A stretch of DNA of 64,000 bases, taken from Hippopus hippopus. Taxonomy: Eukaryota; Mollusca; Bivalvia; Cardiida; Cardiidae. The notes beneath the pieces are model-generated. The model worked only from the letters and a program-made list of their open reading frames with translations. It was not told the DNA's origin and did not search any database. The position numbers were made by a program, and so were the translations under genes. The stretch lies in contig OX328098.1 in the NCBI GenBank assembly GCA_946811185.2, positions 44,393,650-44,457,649 on the forward strand, in the 5' to 3' direction. Every line of letters starts with the position of its first letter. The stretch's first letter is position 1. Shown here in pieces: positions 43,398-54,465 of this stretch.

Positions 43398-43473
43398 TCG
43401 GCAGGGACTGTGCATGGCTGACATGAATCAATACTTTTTGTAGGTGCATTAAACCCCTTTTCACAGAGCAAGT
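43398..43473. repeat. Family A MITE right-end fragment
   Basis: CATGGCTGACATGAATCAAT to TTTCACAGAGCAAGTC. Confidence 0.7.
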
Positions 43474-43485
43474 CCCGAAAGCAAG

Positions 43486-43706
43486 ACATACCTTACGACA
43501 AATTTTTTGAATTGTCCAATTTGCAGATGATAAGGTAAACGTGTCTCAAAAGCTGATATTTGTAATTTGAATGGAAAGAAAACAGAGTGGGAAAAGGAGA
43601 AAATGCTAGTTATAAGCATTTTTCCCTTTTCCCAAAATGTTTTCTTTTTAAGACCCTTCTTCCTCAAGATCGTAATAACACGATGTTGTTTGGTAAATGG
43701 TAAAGA
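43486..43706. repeat. Family C MITE
   Basis: CATACCTTACGACAAATTTT start, GAGAAAATGCTAGTTATAAG core, TTTGGTAAATGGTAAAGAG end. Confidence 0.75.
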
Positions 43707-43829
43707 GATTTATGAATTATGTGATGTTATCTAAAGTTGGTGAAGAATATAGTTTTACGAAGTATTGACCTGAAAAATAACAAAAAAGAACAGGTTTAGC
43801 AGTGTGAAATAGGTCATATGTAAACAGAT

Positions 43830-43940
43830 TTAACCTTTTCAGTGGAATAGGCGAGAACAGGGGCTTTTGTGGACGGCATTGATCAAGATCAGATTGCACA
43901 GAACGTGCATTCTTATTTTTGATCTATAGGCCTACCCTCC
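43830..43940. repeat. Family B MITE, partial
   Basis: TGTGGACGGCATTGATCAAG and ATCAGATTGCAC, AGAAC, GTGCATTCTTA core. Confidence 0.65.
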
Positions 43941-43990
43941 GTTTGTTTTGTCAATGCTATACCACTTAATTTTTCATGAGTCTCAGTATT

Positions 43991-44204
43991 TTAACACTTA
44001 AAGTGCTGGCACCAACTTAAGTTGTTTTTGTGGACAGTATAGATCAAGATCAGACTACACAGGACATGCAGTCTGATCTTGGATCTACACTTTTCGCCCC
44101 TATTTTATATAACAAAAATCAAAACAACCTTGAAATGACAATATTTTGGATGTTCTTCCTAACTGAAAAGGTCCATTTCATTAATTCAGTGCGCTAAGGG
44201 TTAA
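43991..44204. repeat. Family B MITE, variant subfamily
   Basis: TTAACACTTAAAGTGCTGGC to GCGCTAAGGGTTAA; core TCAGACTACAC, AGGAC, ATGCAGTCTGA. The outer arms differ from typical B and resemble 57640-57880. Confidence 0.75.
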
Positions 44205-44374
44205 GCTTTGAAGAAATGTTGAGTTCACGCATTTCGCATTGAAAGAGTTTAATCATTCCCGCCCGACTCAAATTAGCTGTAACTACATGTACAGTACGGA
44301 ATATTAACATGAATAAAGGTTTAGTGAAGGCAATTCAGATTTTCATAATATCACCAGCCTTCAAAAGTGATTCA

Positions 44375-44645
44375 TCACTAAACTGAATAAGGTGGTTGCT
44401 TGCAAATCATCAGTAAAGAAAAAAGACAAATATAGGAAAAATATTTTTTCAGTGGTATTTCCATAGTGGACTACGTAAGCTTTTGGGGGTATTGCAAGAT
44501 TTCGCGCTAAAGTTTCGCAAAGATCTGTGGCAATGTCACATGATCAATATCGCACATGGATTATGTGGATTCGTATTTAATCAAATCAGTTTGATGTCGT
44601 TATATCTGATCTCATAAAAACAGACGAAGTTACAAATTGCAAAAT
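44375..44645 (+). repeat. Family I dispersed repeat, copy 2
   Basis: Colinear with 32775-33005, with small insertions. Confidence 0.75.
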
Positions 44646-44734
44646 GATAATTGCCAAAAAAATGCACCGTTTTACTAAATCTAACCGTACAGCTTCTCTA
44701 CATCTCTACAATTGCTGAGAAAAGAAACCCATTT

Positions 44735-44997
44735 GAGCAATGTTCTGTTAAAAGCAGGCTAAATGCCTTTGCAAAAAAGTATCTATACAGGTCAGCCTGC
44801 GCATTCCGCACAGGCTCACTAAGGGCGAAATTTTTTATCATCGGTCAATTTTCTGCATGTCTAAAGACCAATCTACCATATGATTCAGTCGATTGCTTGA
44901 GTAAATAGATTTTATGGATCCATAAATTTGTGATGACTTGCGAAGTATCATTCATCTCGGAGATGCATCAAACCCTCTTTTGCCAGAACAAGCCTCA
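44735..44997. repeat. Family A MITE
   Basis: GAGCAATGTTCTGTTAAAAG start, TCAGCCTGCGCATTCCGCAC core, GCCAGAACAAGCCTC end. Confidence 0.8.
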
Positions 44998-45297
44998 CAT
45001 TTAGTTGTATGGTTTTTTGCGAGGTCATTTTCAATTTGACACTTTGTTTTCGTAACTATTGACAATATGTATCATTTATCCGTGTACTTTGGCAATATGC
45101 GGCATGCTCAGTTTCGTTGAGTTTCTCAATTCAAAATAAAAATTGAATAAACACAAAAAAATAAAGTTAAACGCGTCAGGTGATGTAGTTTGATATAACT
45201 TTGTTATTGACTCAGAAGAGAAAACGTTTGATTTAAATAAAAACTTTTATAACATAACTACCCTTATTTTCAATGTAATATAGCCATTATGGATTAA

Positions 45298-45488
45298 TTT
45301 CGCGCAGGCTAATCCGAGACGGTACTTTACATAAGATTTTGTTCTTCGGTAGACTTGCGCAAAACAGAAAATTACATAAAAACGGAAAGTGTCGTTTCGG
45401 ATCAGCCTGCGCGGACTGCGCAGGCTGATCCGAGACGACACTTTACGCAGATGTCCGAATGCCCCTTTTCGCGTGTTGCAGGCCATAT
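45298..45488. repeat. Family D MITE, left end lost
   Basis: GCGCAGGCTAATCCGAGACG from the first palindrome, the full second palindrome, CGCGTGTTGCAGGCC end. Confidence 0.82.
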
Positions 45489-45493
45489 ATAAT

Positions 45494-45774
45494 TGAGCCA
45501 TGCTCTGGCAAAAAGGGGTTTAATTTATCTTCGTGATGCATAATACCAAGCAAGTGATCATATGATTATGGATCATAAACTCCATTTTGTCGAACAATTG
45601 ACTGAATTATGTGGTAGAATTGTCTTCTTGCATGCAGAAATTTGACCAATAAAAGAAGATTCGACTCATGTCAGCCTGCGCGGACTGCGCATATAAAAAT
45701 GGGAGGGGCGGGCGGGGGAGGGGGGCGATACTTTTTGCAGATGCATTAATACTCCTTTTCACAGAGCATGGCTC
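45494..45774. repeat. Family A MITE with a G-rich replacement in its core
   Basis: GAGCCATGCTCTGGC to CAGAGCATGGCTC. The first core arm is present (TCAGCCTGCGC, GGACT, GCGCA); a G-rich tract (about 45700-45727) replaces the second. Confidence 0.83.
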
Positions 45775-45941
45775 ATATACTATTCACAAGAACGTTAGGG
45801 ATATTTCATTTCAAAGGGAAAAAGTTGAAAACATGTTGACTTGATATACCTTTTATTTTTAAAATTTTCAAAAAAAAAAACCCGATTGAAATGTATCTGT
45901 TTTCACATAAGTCCATGGATCCTGTAGAGCTCTTTTAAATT

Positions 45942-46103
45942 GAGTCGTGCTCTGTGAAAGGGGGTTTAATGCATCTACCTCACTATTCCGGCACATGTTA
46001 GACAAAATGGACTTTATGGATCCATAATTATGTCATGACGTGTTTTTGTATAATGCATCATGAAAAAAAATGTATCTGACCCCCTTTTCACAGAACATCG
46101 CTC
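45942..46103. repeat. Family A MITE, core deleted
   Basis: GAGTCGTGCTCTGTG to CACAGAACATCGCTC in only 160 bp. Confidence 0.75.
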
Positions 46104-46240
46104 GGTTCATCACCATTTACGTTTCGTACGTTGCTTTAAATAACGTCAACTTTTACATGCAGTCAGCAGGGTAGGACCACCTAGATTGTCACAGCATGCA
46201 ACACAGCGATGTCTCATGCTCCCAATGAGATGTCTAATAA

Positions 46241-46455
46241 TGATATATGGCCTACGCAGTCCGCGCAAGCTAATCCGAAACGACACTTTCCGTTTTTATG
46301 TAATTTTCTTTTTTGCACAAGACTACTGAAGAACAAAATCTAATGTAGTCGTAAAGTGCCGTCTCGGATTAGCCTGCGCGGACTGCGCAGGCTGATCCGA
46401 GACGACACTTTACGCAGATGTCCAAATGCCCTTTTTCGCGTGTTGCAAGCCATGT
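46241..46455. repeat. Family D MITE, left end lost
   Basis: GCGCAAGCTAATCCGAAACG, then the second palindrome TCAGCC-type core, CGCGTGTTGCAAGCC end. Confidence 0.82.
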
Positions 46456-46596
46456 AGGATTCCTCTTGTAATGCTGTCCAGAGCTTACCCAACATCAACG
46501 GGGTTGGATTTTGCCGTTGACATGAAGTATCCCCTTCCTTTTTTTTAACAGTTTATATAAACTCAACCTCTTTCGGTGGCTGAGTGTACAATCGAT

Positions 46597-46809
46597 TTAA
46601 CCGTTAGGCTGCTAAGCGCGACTGGAGGACCTTTAGCGGCCAGTGTAGATCAAGATCAGACTGCACAGAACGTGCAGTCTGATCTTGAATCTACTCTGTC
46701 CGACAAGGAGGTATTTTCCCTCAAAAAGTGACTTTGGAATTAGCAAAGTTTTGTTTTTTACTGTAGGTTTGAAAGTTTCATTTCACTTATTTAGCAGGAT
46801 AAGGGTTAA
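46597..46809. repeat. Family B MITE, TTAA-flanked
   Basis: TTAACCGTTAGGCTGCTAAG to AGCAGGATAAGGGTTAA; core TCAGACTGCAC, AGAAC, GTGCAGTCTGA. Its right TTAA is the left TTAA of element J. Confidence 0.87.
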
Positions 46810-47021
46810 GGATAGGGCACCCTAATGGGATTCGTGTAACATCGCCTTTCATCGCCAAATTCGTACGGATTCGGCTAAGACTCGGGTAATCCGAAGTCGA
46901 TGCGGGGACCAACGTCTATCGGCCGATCGATTACGAATTTCGAATCTTAGCCGAATCAGTACGTTTTTCCGGCGATGAAAGGCGATGTTACACGTATCCC
47001 AATATGGTGCCCTATCCTTAA
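46806..47021. repeat. Element J, TTAA-flanked MITE with long inverted ends
   Basis: TTAA then GGATAGGGCACC... and ...GGTGCCCTATCC then TTAA. Arms of about 75 bp (CGTGTAACATCGCCTTTCAT; GATTCGGCTAAGA) pair with few mismatches around a short centre. A TTAA target suggests the piggyBac superfamily. Confidence 0.85.
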
Positions 47022-47022
47022 A

Positions 47023-47160
47023 CTTAAAAGATTCTAGGCTGATAGGCTTGACTAAAAAGCGGACAGTATAGATCAAAGATCAGACTGCACGTTATGTGCA
47101 GTCTGATCTTGATCTATACCGTCCGCAAAAGCCCTCGTTTCTATAGCGTTTAAAAGGGTA
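47023..47160. repeat. Family B MITE, partial
   Basis: GGACAGTATAGATCAAAGA, core TCAGACTGCAC, GTTAT, GTGCAGTCTGA. Confidence 0.75.
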
Positions 47161-47279
47161 ACAAAGAATGTATAGTAGGATGACTAGGCGAAATTCTTTT
47201 TTGTGGGGATAAAAATCGTAAATTTTGGTGACCGAATTATGTAAATCTGCTGCAAAATTGTTGTAATATGGGACCTTTT

Positions 47280-47420
47280 ACACATTTCTACCCACAGGCA
47301 ATGGTTTTCGTTTTGCAGTGGTCCAGTTTTTAAATCCTTGTGGCAAAAGGTAAAATAGCTCGTAACGCACCATTTCTTCTTTTACCACAATGCTTACATA
47401 TTTTCTCGAACTTAAATTCA
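47280..47420. repeat. Possible decayed family C fragment
   Basis: Only CTTTTACCACAATGCTTAC resembles the C core flank. Confidence 0.35.
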
Positions 47421-47516
47421 CGAAAAAAAAAAAATCCTTACTTACTGTGCAGTTTTCAAACTCGTCTACTGCCAACTTTTTTTCCAAGGAAGCAGGGGAA
47501 TTGATTGTTTAATGAG

Positions 47517-47995
47517 TTTAACTTTTTACCAGGCGACAAAAGTTTAGGTTTTTGTAAATTGGAAGCATTCGTCGACGACAAATTAAATTTGGATCATAAC
47601 TATGAAGGGATATCATCTTTTAACCCATTACCAAACAAACCCGAATTTTATGACCCTGACAAAGTATGGTTTTGAAAACATTGTGGGAAAAGGAGAAAAT
47701 GCTCGCTAACCTATCAGAGGCAGCACTTGATTTGAACCAAAATTTATTCGTGTGTGTGTGCAAAAGCTTGTGATATGGGCATGTATAATATTTTGTCGTT
47801 TGGTAAAGGGTGTCTGGGTAGAAAACGTTGTGAGAAAAAGAGGAAATGCTGGTTACCAGCATTTTCTCTTTTTTCCCACGGCGTTTGCTACCCTCTCGAA
47901 GACAAATCCTTTTATTTAAGCCATATCTGATTTGTCGTCTGCAAATGCTTCCATATGAACCAGTCTAAAATTTTGTCGTCGGGTAAAGAGTGAAG
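47517..47995. repeat. Cluster of three family C copies
   Basis: TTAACTTTTTACCAGGCGAC (partial, to 47622); TTAACCCATTACCAAACAAA to GTTTGGTAAAGGG (47619-47810, core half deleted); then 47815-47995 with GGAAATGCTGGTTACCAGC. Confidence 0.72.
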
Positions 47996-48029
47996 GCAAG
48001 GGTGAAAAATTCAGTATCATGGCTCCATT

Positions 48030-48253
48030 TTTACCCCTTTTCCCGCCAAATTGGATGAAAAGGACATTTTCGGTCTGTCAGATAATCCTACTTTTGTTTT
48101 ATTTCAAAGCTATTATTGGATTGAGCGCCGTACATTATATCAGACACTGTTGATAGAAAACTATACTGTACCTGCTTAGCAGTCTGACCTCGATCTGCAC
48201 AGCACACAATGCAAATAAAAGAAAAATACTACTTAGGGCATCGATGGGTTAAG
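48030..48253. repeat. Family B MITE, diverged
   Basis: TTTACCCCTTTTCCCGCC start, reduced core, GCATCGATGGGTTAA end. Confidence 0.55.
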
Positions 48254-48303
48254 AATTTCATTTATTTGTTATTGGGTTACCGTTTATATAATCCGATACA
48301 CAT

Positions 48304-48548
48304 GAGCCATGCTCTGGGAAAAGAGGGTTTAATGCTTCTTCAAAAAAATATCTACTCATGTCAGCCTGCGTAGGCTGATATGGGTCGAAACTTTTTGCTA
48401 TTGGTAAATTTTCTGCATGTCCAAGGACCATTCTACCTTATGATTTGGTCGTTGTCAGACAAACTGGATTTAGTGGATCCGTAATTATGTAATGATTCGC
48501 TTATTATCACGGAGATGTATCAAATCCCCTTTTGCCAGAGCGCTGCTC
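48304..48548. repeat. Family A MITE
   Basis: GAGCCATGCTCTGGG to CCAGAGCGCTGCTC; core reduced to TCAGCCTGCGTAGGCTGA. Confidence 0.82.
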
Positions 48549-48724
48549 TTGTAAAAAAATACATATCACAAAATATGGACTTTTTATGGGGCTTGTTTTC
48601 TCAAAATACGTATTTCACATTTACATCTTGATACCTGATACCCAGTGTACAAATACTGGGTCAGCCTGACTTAGTAGTATTGTGCAGGGTTAGTACGTAA
48701 TATTCCAGGGTCGTTTGTGTGGAC

Positions 48725-48855
48725 CCCGACCCCGCCAAATCGGGAAATTCTGATAGTTATTGCAACATAATGAATTCCTTTCTCTCAAGGAAGATTTGTC
48801 GGCCTTGTTTTTGCAGGTAAGCAGCCAATGGCTATTAAAAGATACATTGTTGAAT
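48725..48855 (+). repeat. SINE S1 fragment
   Basis: TGATAGTTATTGCAACATAA and AAGCAGCCAATGGCTA. Confidence 0.55.
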
Positions 48856-48869
48856 ATGAATAGCAAACA

Positions 48870-50399
48870 AAACTTCCCTATCTCACTCTTTCTTTTATTT
48901 GTTAGACGGTCTCTCACTCACACTCTTTCTGACATTTGAAAGATGGTCTCTAGCTCTCACACTTTCTTACATTTGTAAGATGGTCTTGCACTTTTACTCC
49001 TACTGACATCTGAAAAAATAGTCTCTCGTTTTCAATCTTCCTGACATTATTTTGTGAGATTGTCTCTCGCTTTTACTATTCCAGACATCTCTTAAATGGT
49101 CTCTCGCTTTTACTTTTCAAAACATTTGTTAACTGGTCTCAGACTCTCACTCTTCCTGACATGCGTAAGTTGGTCTCCAGCTCTCACTTTTGCAAACATA
49201 GATTGTTTCTTTTACTGTTCCTGACATTTATAAGTTTGTCTCTCCCTTTTACTCTTCCTGACATTTGTAAGTTTGTCTCTCCCTTTTACTCTTCCTGACT
49301 TTTGTAAGTTTGTCTCTCCCTTTTACTCTTCCTGACTTTTGTGAGTTTGTCTCTCCCTTTTACTCTTCCTGACTTTTGTAAGTTTGTCTCTCCCTTTTAC
49401 TCTTCTTGACTTTTGTAAGTTTGTCTCTCCCTTTTACTCTTCTTGACTTTTGTAAGTTTGTCTCTCCCTTTTACTCTTCCTGACATTTGTAAGTTTGTCT
49501 CTCCCTTTTACTCTTCTTGACTTTTGTAAGTTTGTCTCTCCCTTTTACTCTTCCTGACATTTCTCAGGTGGTCCCTCGTTTTACCATTTCTGACATTATT
49601 CATGGTCTCTCACTCTCACTTTTTCATGGTTTTGAATGATGGTCTCTCGCTCTAACTCTTCTAGACAATTGTGAGATGATCCCTAGCTCTAATTTTTCCA
49701 GACTCTTGTAGGATGGTCTCCAACTCTCACTCCTGTAGATATTCGTTAGAAGGTCTCACGGCCTTACTTTTACTGACTCTAGTGAAATGTTCTCCCGTCC
49801 TTACTTTTCTTAACTTGTACAATGGTCTCTTGCTCTTACTCTTACTGTCTGTAAATAGTCTCATTCCATGACTATTCTTGACTTGTAAAATGGTCTCTCA
49901 TCGTCACCCTTCTTGACTTGTAAATTGATCTCTCATTTTTACCCATTCTGACTTGTATAACCGTCTCTCATCCTCAATCTTTTTGATACTTGTGAAATGG
50001 TCTCACGCTCTAACTTTTCACATCATTAAATTTTTGTAAGATATAATATTGTCTTCTCGACATGTATAAGATGGTCTCTCGCTTTCGCTAACCCAGACAC
50101 TTGTGAAATCGTCTTCCCCTCTAAATCTTTCTGAATTGTAAATTGGTCTGTCACCCTCACTCTTTCTGACATGTAAATGGTCTCTCGCCTTCAAGCTTCT
50201 GAACTTGTTAATAGGTTTCTCACCTTCACTGATTCTGACTTGTAAAATGGTCTCTCGGCTCCACTCTTTTTGTCAAGTAAAATGGTCTCTCGCCTTCACG
50301 CTTCCTGACCTGCAAAATGGCCACACCCCTTAAATCTTCCTGACCGGCAAAATGATCTCTAGCCTTCACGCTTCCTCATCTGCATAGTAGCCTAATGCC
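48870..50399. repeat. Pyrimidine-rich tandem array, left part
   Basis: Unit of about 37 bp: TTTGTCTCTCCCTTTTACTC then TTCCTGACTTTTGTAAG. Units at 49215-49560 are almost identical; outer units drift to TGGTCTCTCGCTCTCAC. Confidence 0.92.
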
Positions 50400-51508
50400 T
50401 TAACCCTTACCGTGCCGATCACGTATATTTACGCTTTTACTCAGTCTCTCACTTGGTGCCGATCGCGTATATTTACGTTTTCAGGATTAAGTGGATAACT
50501 AGCCTTGGTCTGAGTAAATATACAAATCTATGAATGGAATTTTACCACTCATCTATAACATAAACATTCTCACATGATACTATCTATAAATATCACCAAG
50601 ACCTCTTGAATACACATATATTTTGGGATTTTCCGACATTAATGCACAATTATTCTATACACAAAACATGGCCTCGGGAAGGATGAATGTTAATGGGGTT
50701 TTATAGTTGAAATGATTCTGTCGATGAGGACAAGTTGGATTTTTCTGATTCAGAGAATTATAAAGATAATGTTTTTCAAAAAGTTGCTATGTTACGCAAT
50801 AATGATTTGCAGCAATCTGTGAATGATGTGGACTATTTTCCTGACACCGAGAGTGGGTGGGGAAAGGACAGTAAGGGTTCAACAAATATGCTGTTTACAA
50901 CTGAACTGAGGCAAACATGTGATTTACCTGGTGATTGACGGCCCTCAGACCCTTTTTGAATTATCTATTTAACATGTTTCATCACAAAGAAGCCAAATTC
51001 TTAGATTAAATAGGTTTTGAAAAGTGCTTTACTTTTTCGAAACATGTGTATTGTAAAATTTGGAACTCAGAGTACTATTCAAATTGTGAAATAATTTGCA
51101 GGAAAAAGGGCCGCACCGTCTTTGTACCACCAAATTTGTTTCATATCTATGTCAGTTATACAATGTTAAGGGTTTTTATAAACCAAGGAGATGTTTACTA
51201 GGACTAATGACATAATAATGGATAAAATCCTGTCTTGCACAACTTTGTTTTGGTACATCAATCTGACATTAAGATGCCAGTAATTTATCTGTAGTTCAAA
51301 TAAAGACAAAAAAATGACATCACTGTAAAGCTTATTTCCTGCCCTTTCTATTGATATAGTTACATCCCCAATACACAACACATGCTGGATGCTATCAGTT
51401 CATTAACTGAAATAGTGTATTGGTCAAGTGGCTGTTTTTGGCCTGTAGTAAATTTCCCTGCACTGGGAGAACTGATAAGCCATACACAGGCGGCACGGTA
51501 AGAGTTAA
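50400..51508. mobile_element. Element K, piggyBac-like, TTAA-flanked, defective
   Basis: TTAA then CCCTTACCGTGCCG; the other end CGGCACGGTAAGAG then TTAA: 14-bp inverted ends with one mismatch. GTGCCGATCACGTATATTTA occurs twice near the left end (50413, 50457) as subterminal repeats. The 1.1-kb interior keeps a short acidic frame (50708-50938, with VDEDKLDFSDSENYKDN) like piggyBac N-termini but no catalytic domain. The TTAA target lies in array unit sequence CTTAAATCTTCC. Confidence 0.8.
50708..50940 (+). pseudogene. Remnant of a piggyBac-like transposase N-terminus
   Basis: Frame NDSVDEDKLDFSDSENYKDN then VFQKVAMLRNNDLQQSVNDV; serine/acidic SDSE motif. An ATG at 50668 (MASGRMNVNGVL) is in a different frame and stops, so this is broken. 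Catalytic aspartates are absent. Assignment rests on composition and TTAA context. Confidence 0.45.
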
Positions 51509-52990
51509 ATCTTCCTAACCGGCAAAATGGTGTTCCTGACCTGCAAAATGGCCATGCGCCTTAAATCTTCCTGACCGGCAAAATGGTCTCTCGCCTTAAC
51601 GCTTCCTGACCTGCAAAATGGCCACACGTCTTAAATCTTCCTGACTGGCAAATGGTCTCTCGCTTTCACGCTTCCTGACCTACATAATGGCCAAACGCCT
51701 TAAATCTTCCTGACCGGCAAAGTGGTCTCTTGCCTTCACGCTCTCTGACCTGCAAAAAGGCCACACGCCTTTAATCTTACTGACAGGCAAAATGGTCTCT
51801 CGCCTTCACTCTTTCTGACCTGTGAAATGGTCTCTCGCTTTCACTCTTCCTGACTTGAAATATTGTATCTTGCCTTCATGCTTCCTGGCCTGCAAAATGA
51901 TATCTCGCCTTCATGCTTCCTGGCCTGCAAAATGGTATCTCCCCTTAACCCTTCCTGGCCTGCAAAATGTCTCTCGAGTTCAATGATCTTGACTTGTAAA
52001 ATGGTCTCTGACCTAAATGCTTCCTGGCCTGCAAAATGGTCTCTCGTCTTCACCCTTCCTGACCTGCAAAATGGTCTCTTGAATTCAAAGTTCCAGACTT
52101 GTAACATGGTATCTTGCCTTTGCGTTCATGCTTCCTGGCCTGCAAAATGGCCACACACCTTCAATCTTACTGACCGGCAAAATTGTCTCTCGCCTTCACT
52201 CTTCCTGACTTGTAAATTGGTATCTCACCTTCATGCTTCCTGGCCGGCAAAATGTTCTCTCGTTTTCACCCTTCCTTACGTGCAAAATGTCTCTCGAATT
52301 CAATGATCTTGACTTGTAAAATGGTCTCTCACCTAAATGCTTCCTGGCCTGCAAAATGGTCTCTCGTCTTCACCCTACCTGACCTGCAAAATGGTCTTTC
52401 GCACTCAATGTTCCTGACTTGTAAAATGTTCTCTCACCGTCACTCTTTCGGACTTGTATGATGGTCTCTCGCCTTCACTTTTCCTGACTAGTAATATGGT
52501 GTTCTTCTCTAAATCTTTCTGACTTGTAAAATGGCCTCCTGCACTTACCTTCCCTGATTTTCTCTTCTACTCTTTACGTCTTGTAAAATCGCCTTCCGCA
52601 AATCTTCTTCCTGATATTTATAAGATGCCTCTGACTTTCACTTTTTCTGAAATTTGTATAATGGTCTCTCGCTCGTAGATTTCTTACATTTGTAAAACAT
52701 TTGTTAGTACGTATACAACTTTCATTCTAATTCTGACATGTGTAAAATTGTCTCCCGCTCTTCCTTTCTAGAAATTGCAAAACGGTCTCCTACTCACAAT
52801 CCTCAAGACAACTGTAAGATGGTCTCCCGCTTTCTATCTTTAGGCTATTTATAACATGTTCACCTGCTCTCACTCTACGTGATATTTGTAGGATGGTCTC
52901 CCGCTCCCGTCCAGTCGCACTTTTGTAAGATGGTCTCTTGCCTTCTCTTTTTTTGAAATTTGTTAAACGGTCCTCTTCTCTCACTTTTCC
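51509..52990. repeat. Pyrimidine-rich tandem array, right part
   Basis: Dimeric units: CTTCCTGACCTGCAAAATGG with TCTCTCGCCTTCACG alternating with CCACACGCCTTAAAT. A long open frame at 51863-52306 is made by this repeat. Confidence 0.9.
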
Positions 52991-53611
52991 TGATATTTTA
53001 TCAACATTTTCCCTCAGTTTTACAGGCATTTCACAGGATAGAACAGTATTTGTAAAACATTCATTTACGAAACTTATATAGATCTATATGAATTATGATT
53101 TGTGGTATACGATTTCTAAACATGGTATTAAAAGTACTCACTTTAAATCAAGATTTGATTGCAATGAACATGTAATTTGGTCACCTTGGGTTGACTTAAT
53201 TGTTTTAAAAGGATTGTTTGGTCCCACAAAAAAAAAAACGCCCCCCTCCCAAAAAAGAAATCAACAAATTTTAATTAAGACAATGTTAAACATTCGTTAG
53301 TTAAGTTTATTTTTTCAGACACCATATGACTTGTTTTGTTTTTGGAAAAACAAGACGAAAGACAGCAAATTTATATAGGCTTTCACTGACTGACCTGAAC
53401 ACATTACTCGATGGTCAGATCTTTACAGGTGAACAATTCCCTTTCATATCAAGTCAAGACTATCACGCCATCTTTTCGCGTGAAATCAAGTGATTTCAAA
53501 TCCATTGACTTCTTTAATTAATGAACTACTCGTATTTCTCATCGGTGGTAACTAATAATTATAAAAAGAAATTGTAACTACCTTTTTTAGTTTTACCTGT
53601 AGTTTAATCTT
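52991..53611. other. No gene recognised
   Basis: AT-rich, with a poly-A/poly-C patch near 53230. Confidence 0.5.
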
Positions 53612-53836
53612 TTAACTCTTTATCACTGACAACAAAGTTTTAGACTTGTCCAAATTGAAAGTATTTGCTGACGACCTATCGAATGTGCTTCAATTGAAAA
53701 GAACTATCTTAGAAAGGGTATAAACCATTGTGTGAGAAAAAGAAAATACTGGGTACCAGCACTTTCTCCTTTTCACATAATATTTTTAAAGGCTTTCTTT
53801 CACAGGTTTGTTAAACACTTGATTTTTGGCGAAAGC
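53612..53836. repeat. Family C MITE
   Basis: TTAACTCTTTATCACTGACA start, GAAAATACTGGGTACCAGC core, eroded right end. Confidence 0.75.
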
Positions 53837-53844
53837 ATTTCCAC

Positions 53845-54052
53845 CCGTACTCTGCTGAACAAATTAAACGGAAATTTCCAGCTGGTACAACAAACATAAA
53901 TATTTCGATTTCCAACTTCTTTTCTTTGAAAAAGTCTAACCGTATCGGACAGTGTAGATCAAAGATCAGACTGCACGTTTTGTGCAGTCTGATCTTAATC
54001 TACACAGTCCGCAAAAGGCATGTTGAGTCGCGTTTAATAGTCAGACGGTTAA
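53845..54052. repeat. Family B MITE
   Basis: TACTCTGCTGAACAAATTAA to ATAGTCAGACGGTTAA; core TCAGACTGCAC, GTTTT, GTGCAGTCTGA. Confidence 0.8.
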
Positions 54053-54262
54053 CCTGAACGAACTTTGATCCCGATATCTCTCTCAACGCCACTCAAGAAA
54101 TAGTTGCATAGCAGGGTCTTGAACCTGTAACGGTGGTCATGACAATTAAGGGGTTGAAAGACGATGGGCTTTGGGGCAAGGTTTTTATATCGGTCAGCAC
54201 CCCCATGGTGACAAGGTCACGAAGAGAAGCCCCAGTTTAGATCATAATTATCACGTAGTGAA

Positions 54263-54465
54263 TTAACTCTTTACCAGATGACAAAACTTTAGACTTGTAC
54301 GAATTTAAAGCATATTGCAGACGACAAAATCAATGTGACTCAAATATTGAAATGTGTTTTTGGTTTGGTAGAAAACATTGTGATTTTAGATTTTAGACTT
54401 TACTGGTCTGAAATCATTAGCTGACGCCAAATTATATGTCAATATGTGATTAATTTTGCCTTTAA
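54263..54465. repeat. Family C MITE, truncated
   Basis: TTAACTCTTTACCAGATGAC start; core lost after GAAAACATTGTG; adjoins the next copy. Confidence 0.7.

Noticed and set aside
51863..52306. 147-codon open frame with repeated CKMVS and SWPAKW peptides
   Set aside because: Product of the pyrimidine-rich tandem array; open frames occur on both strands at the same place.
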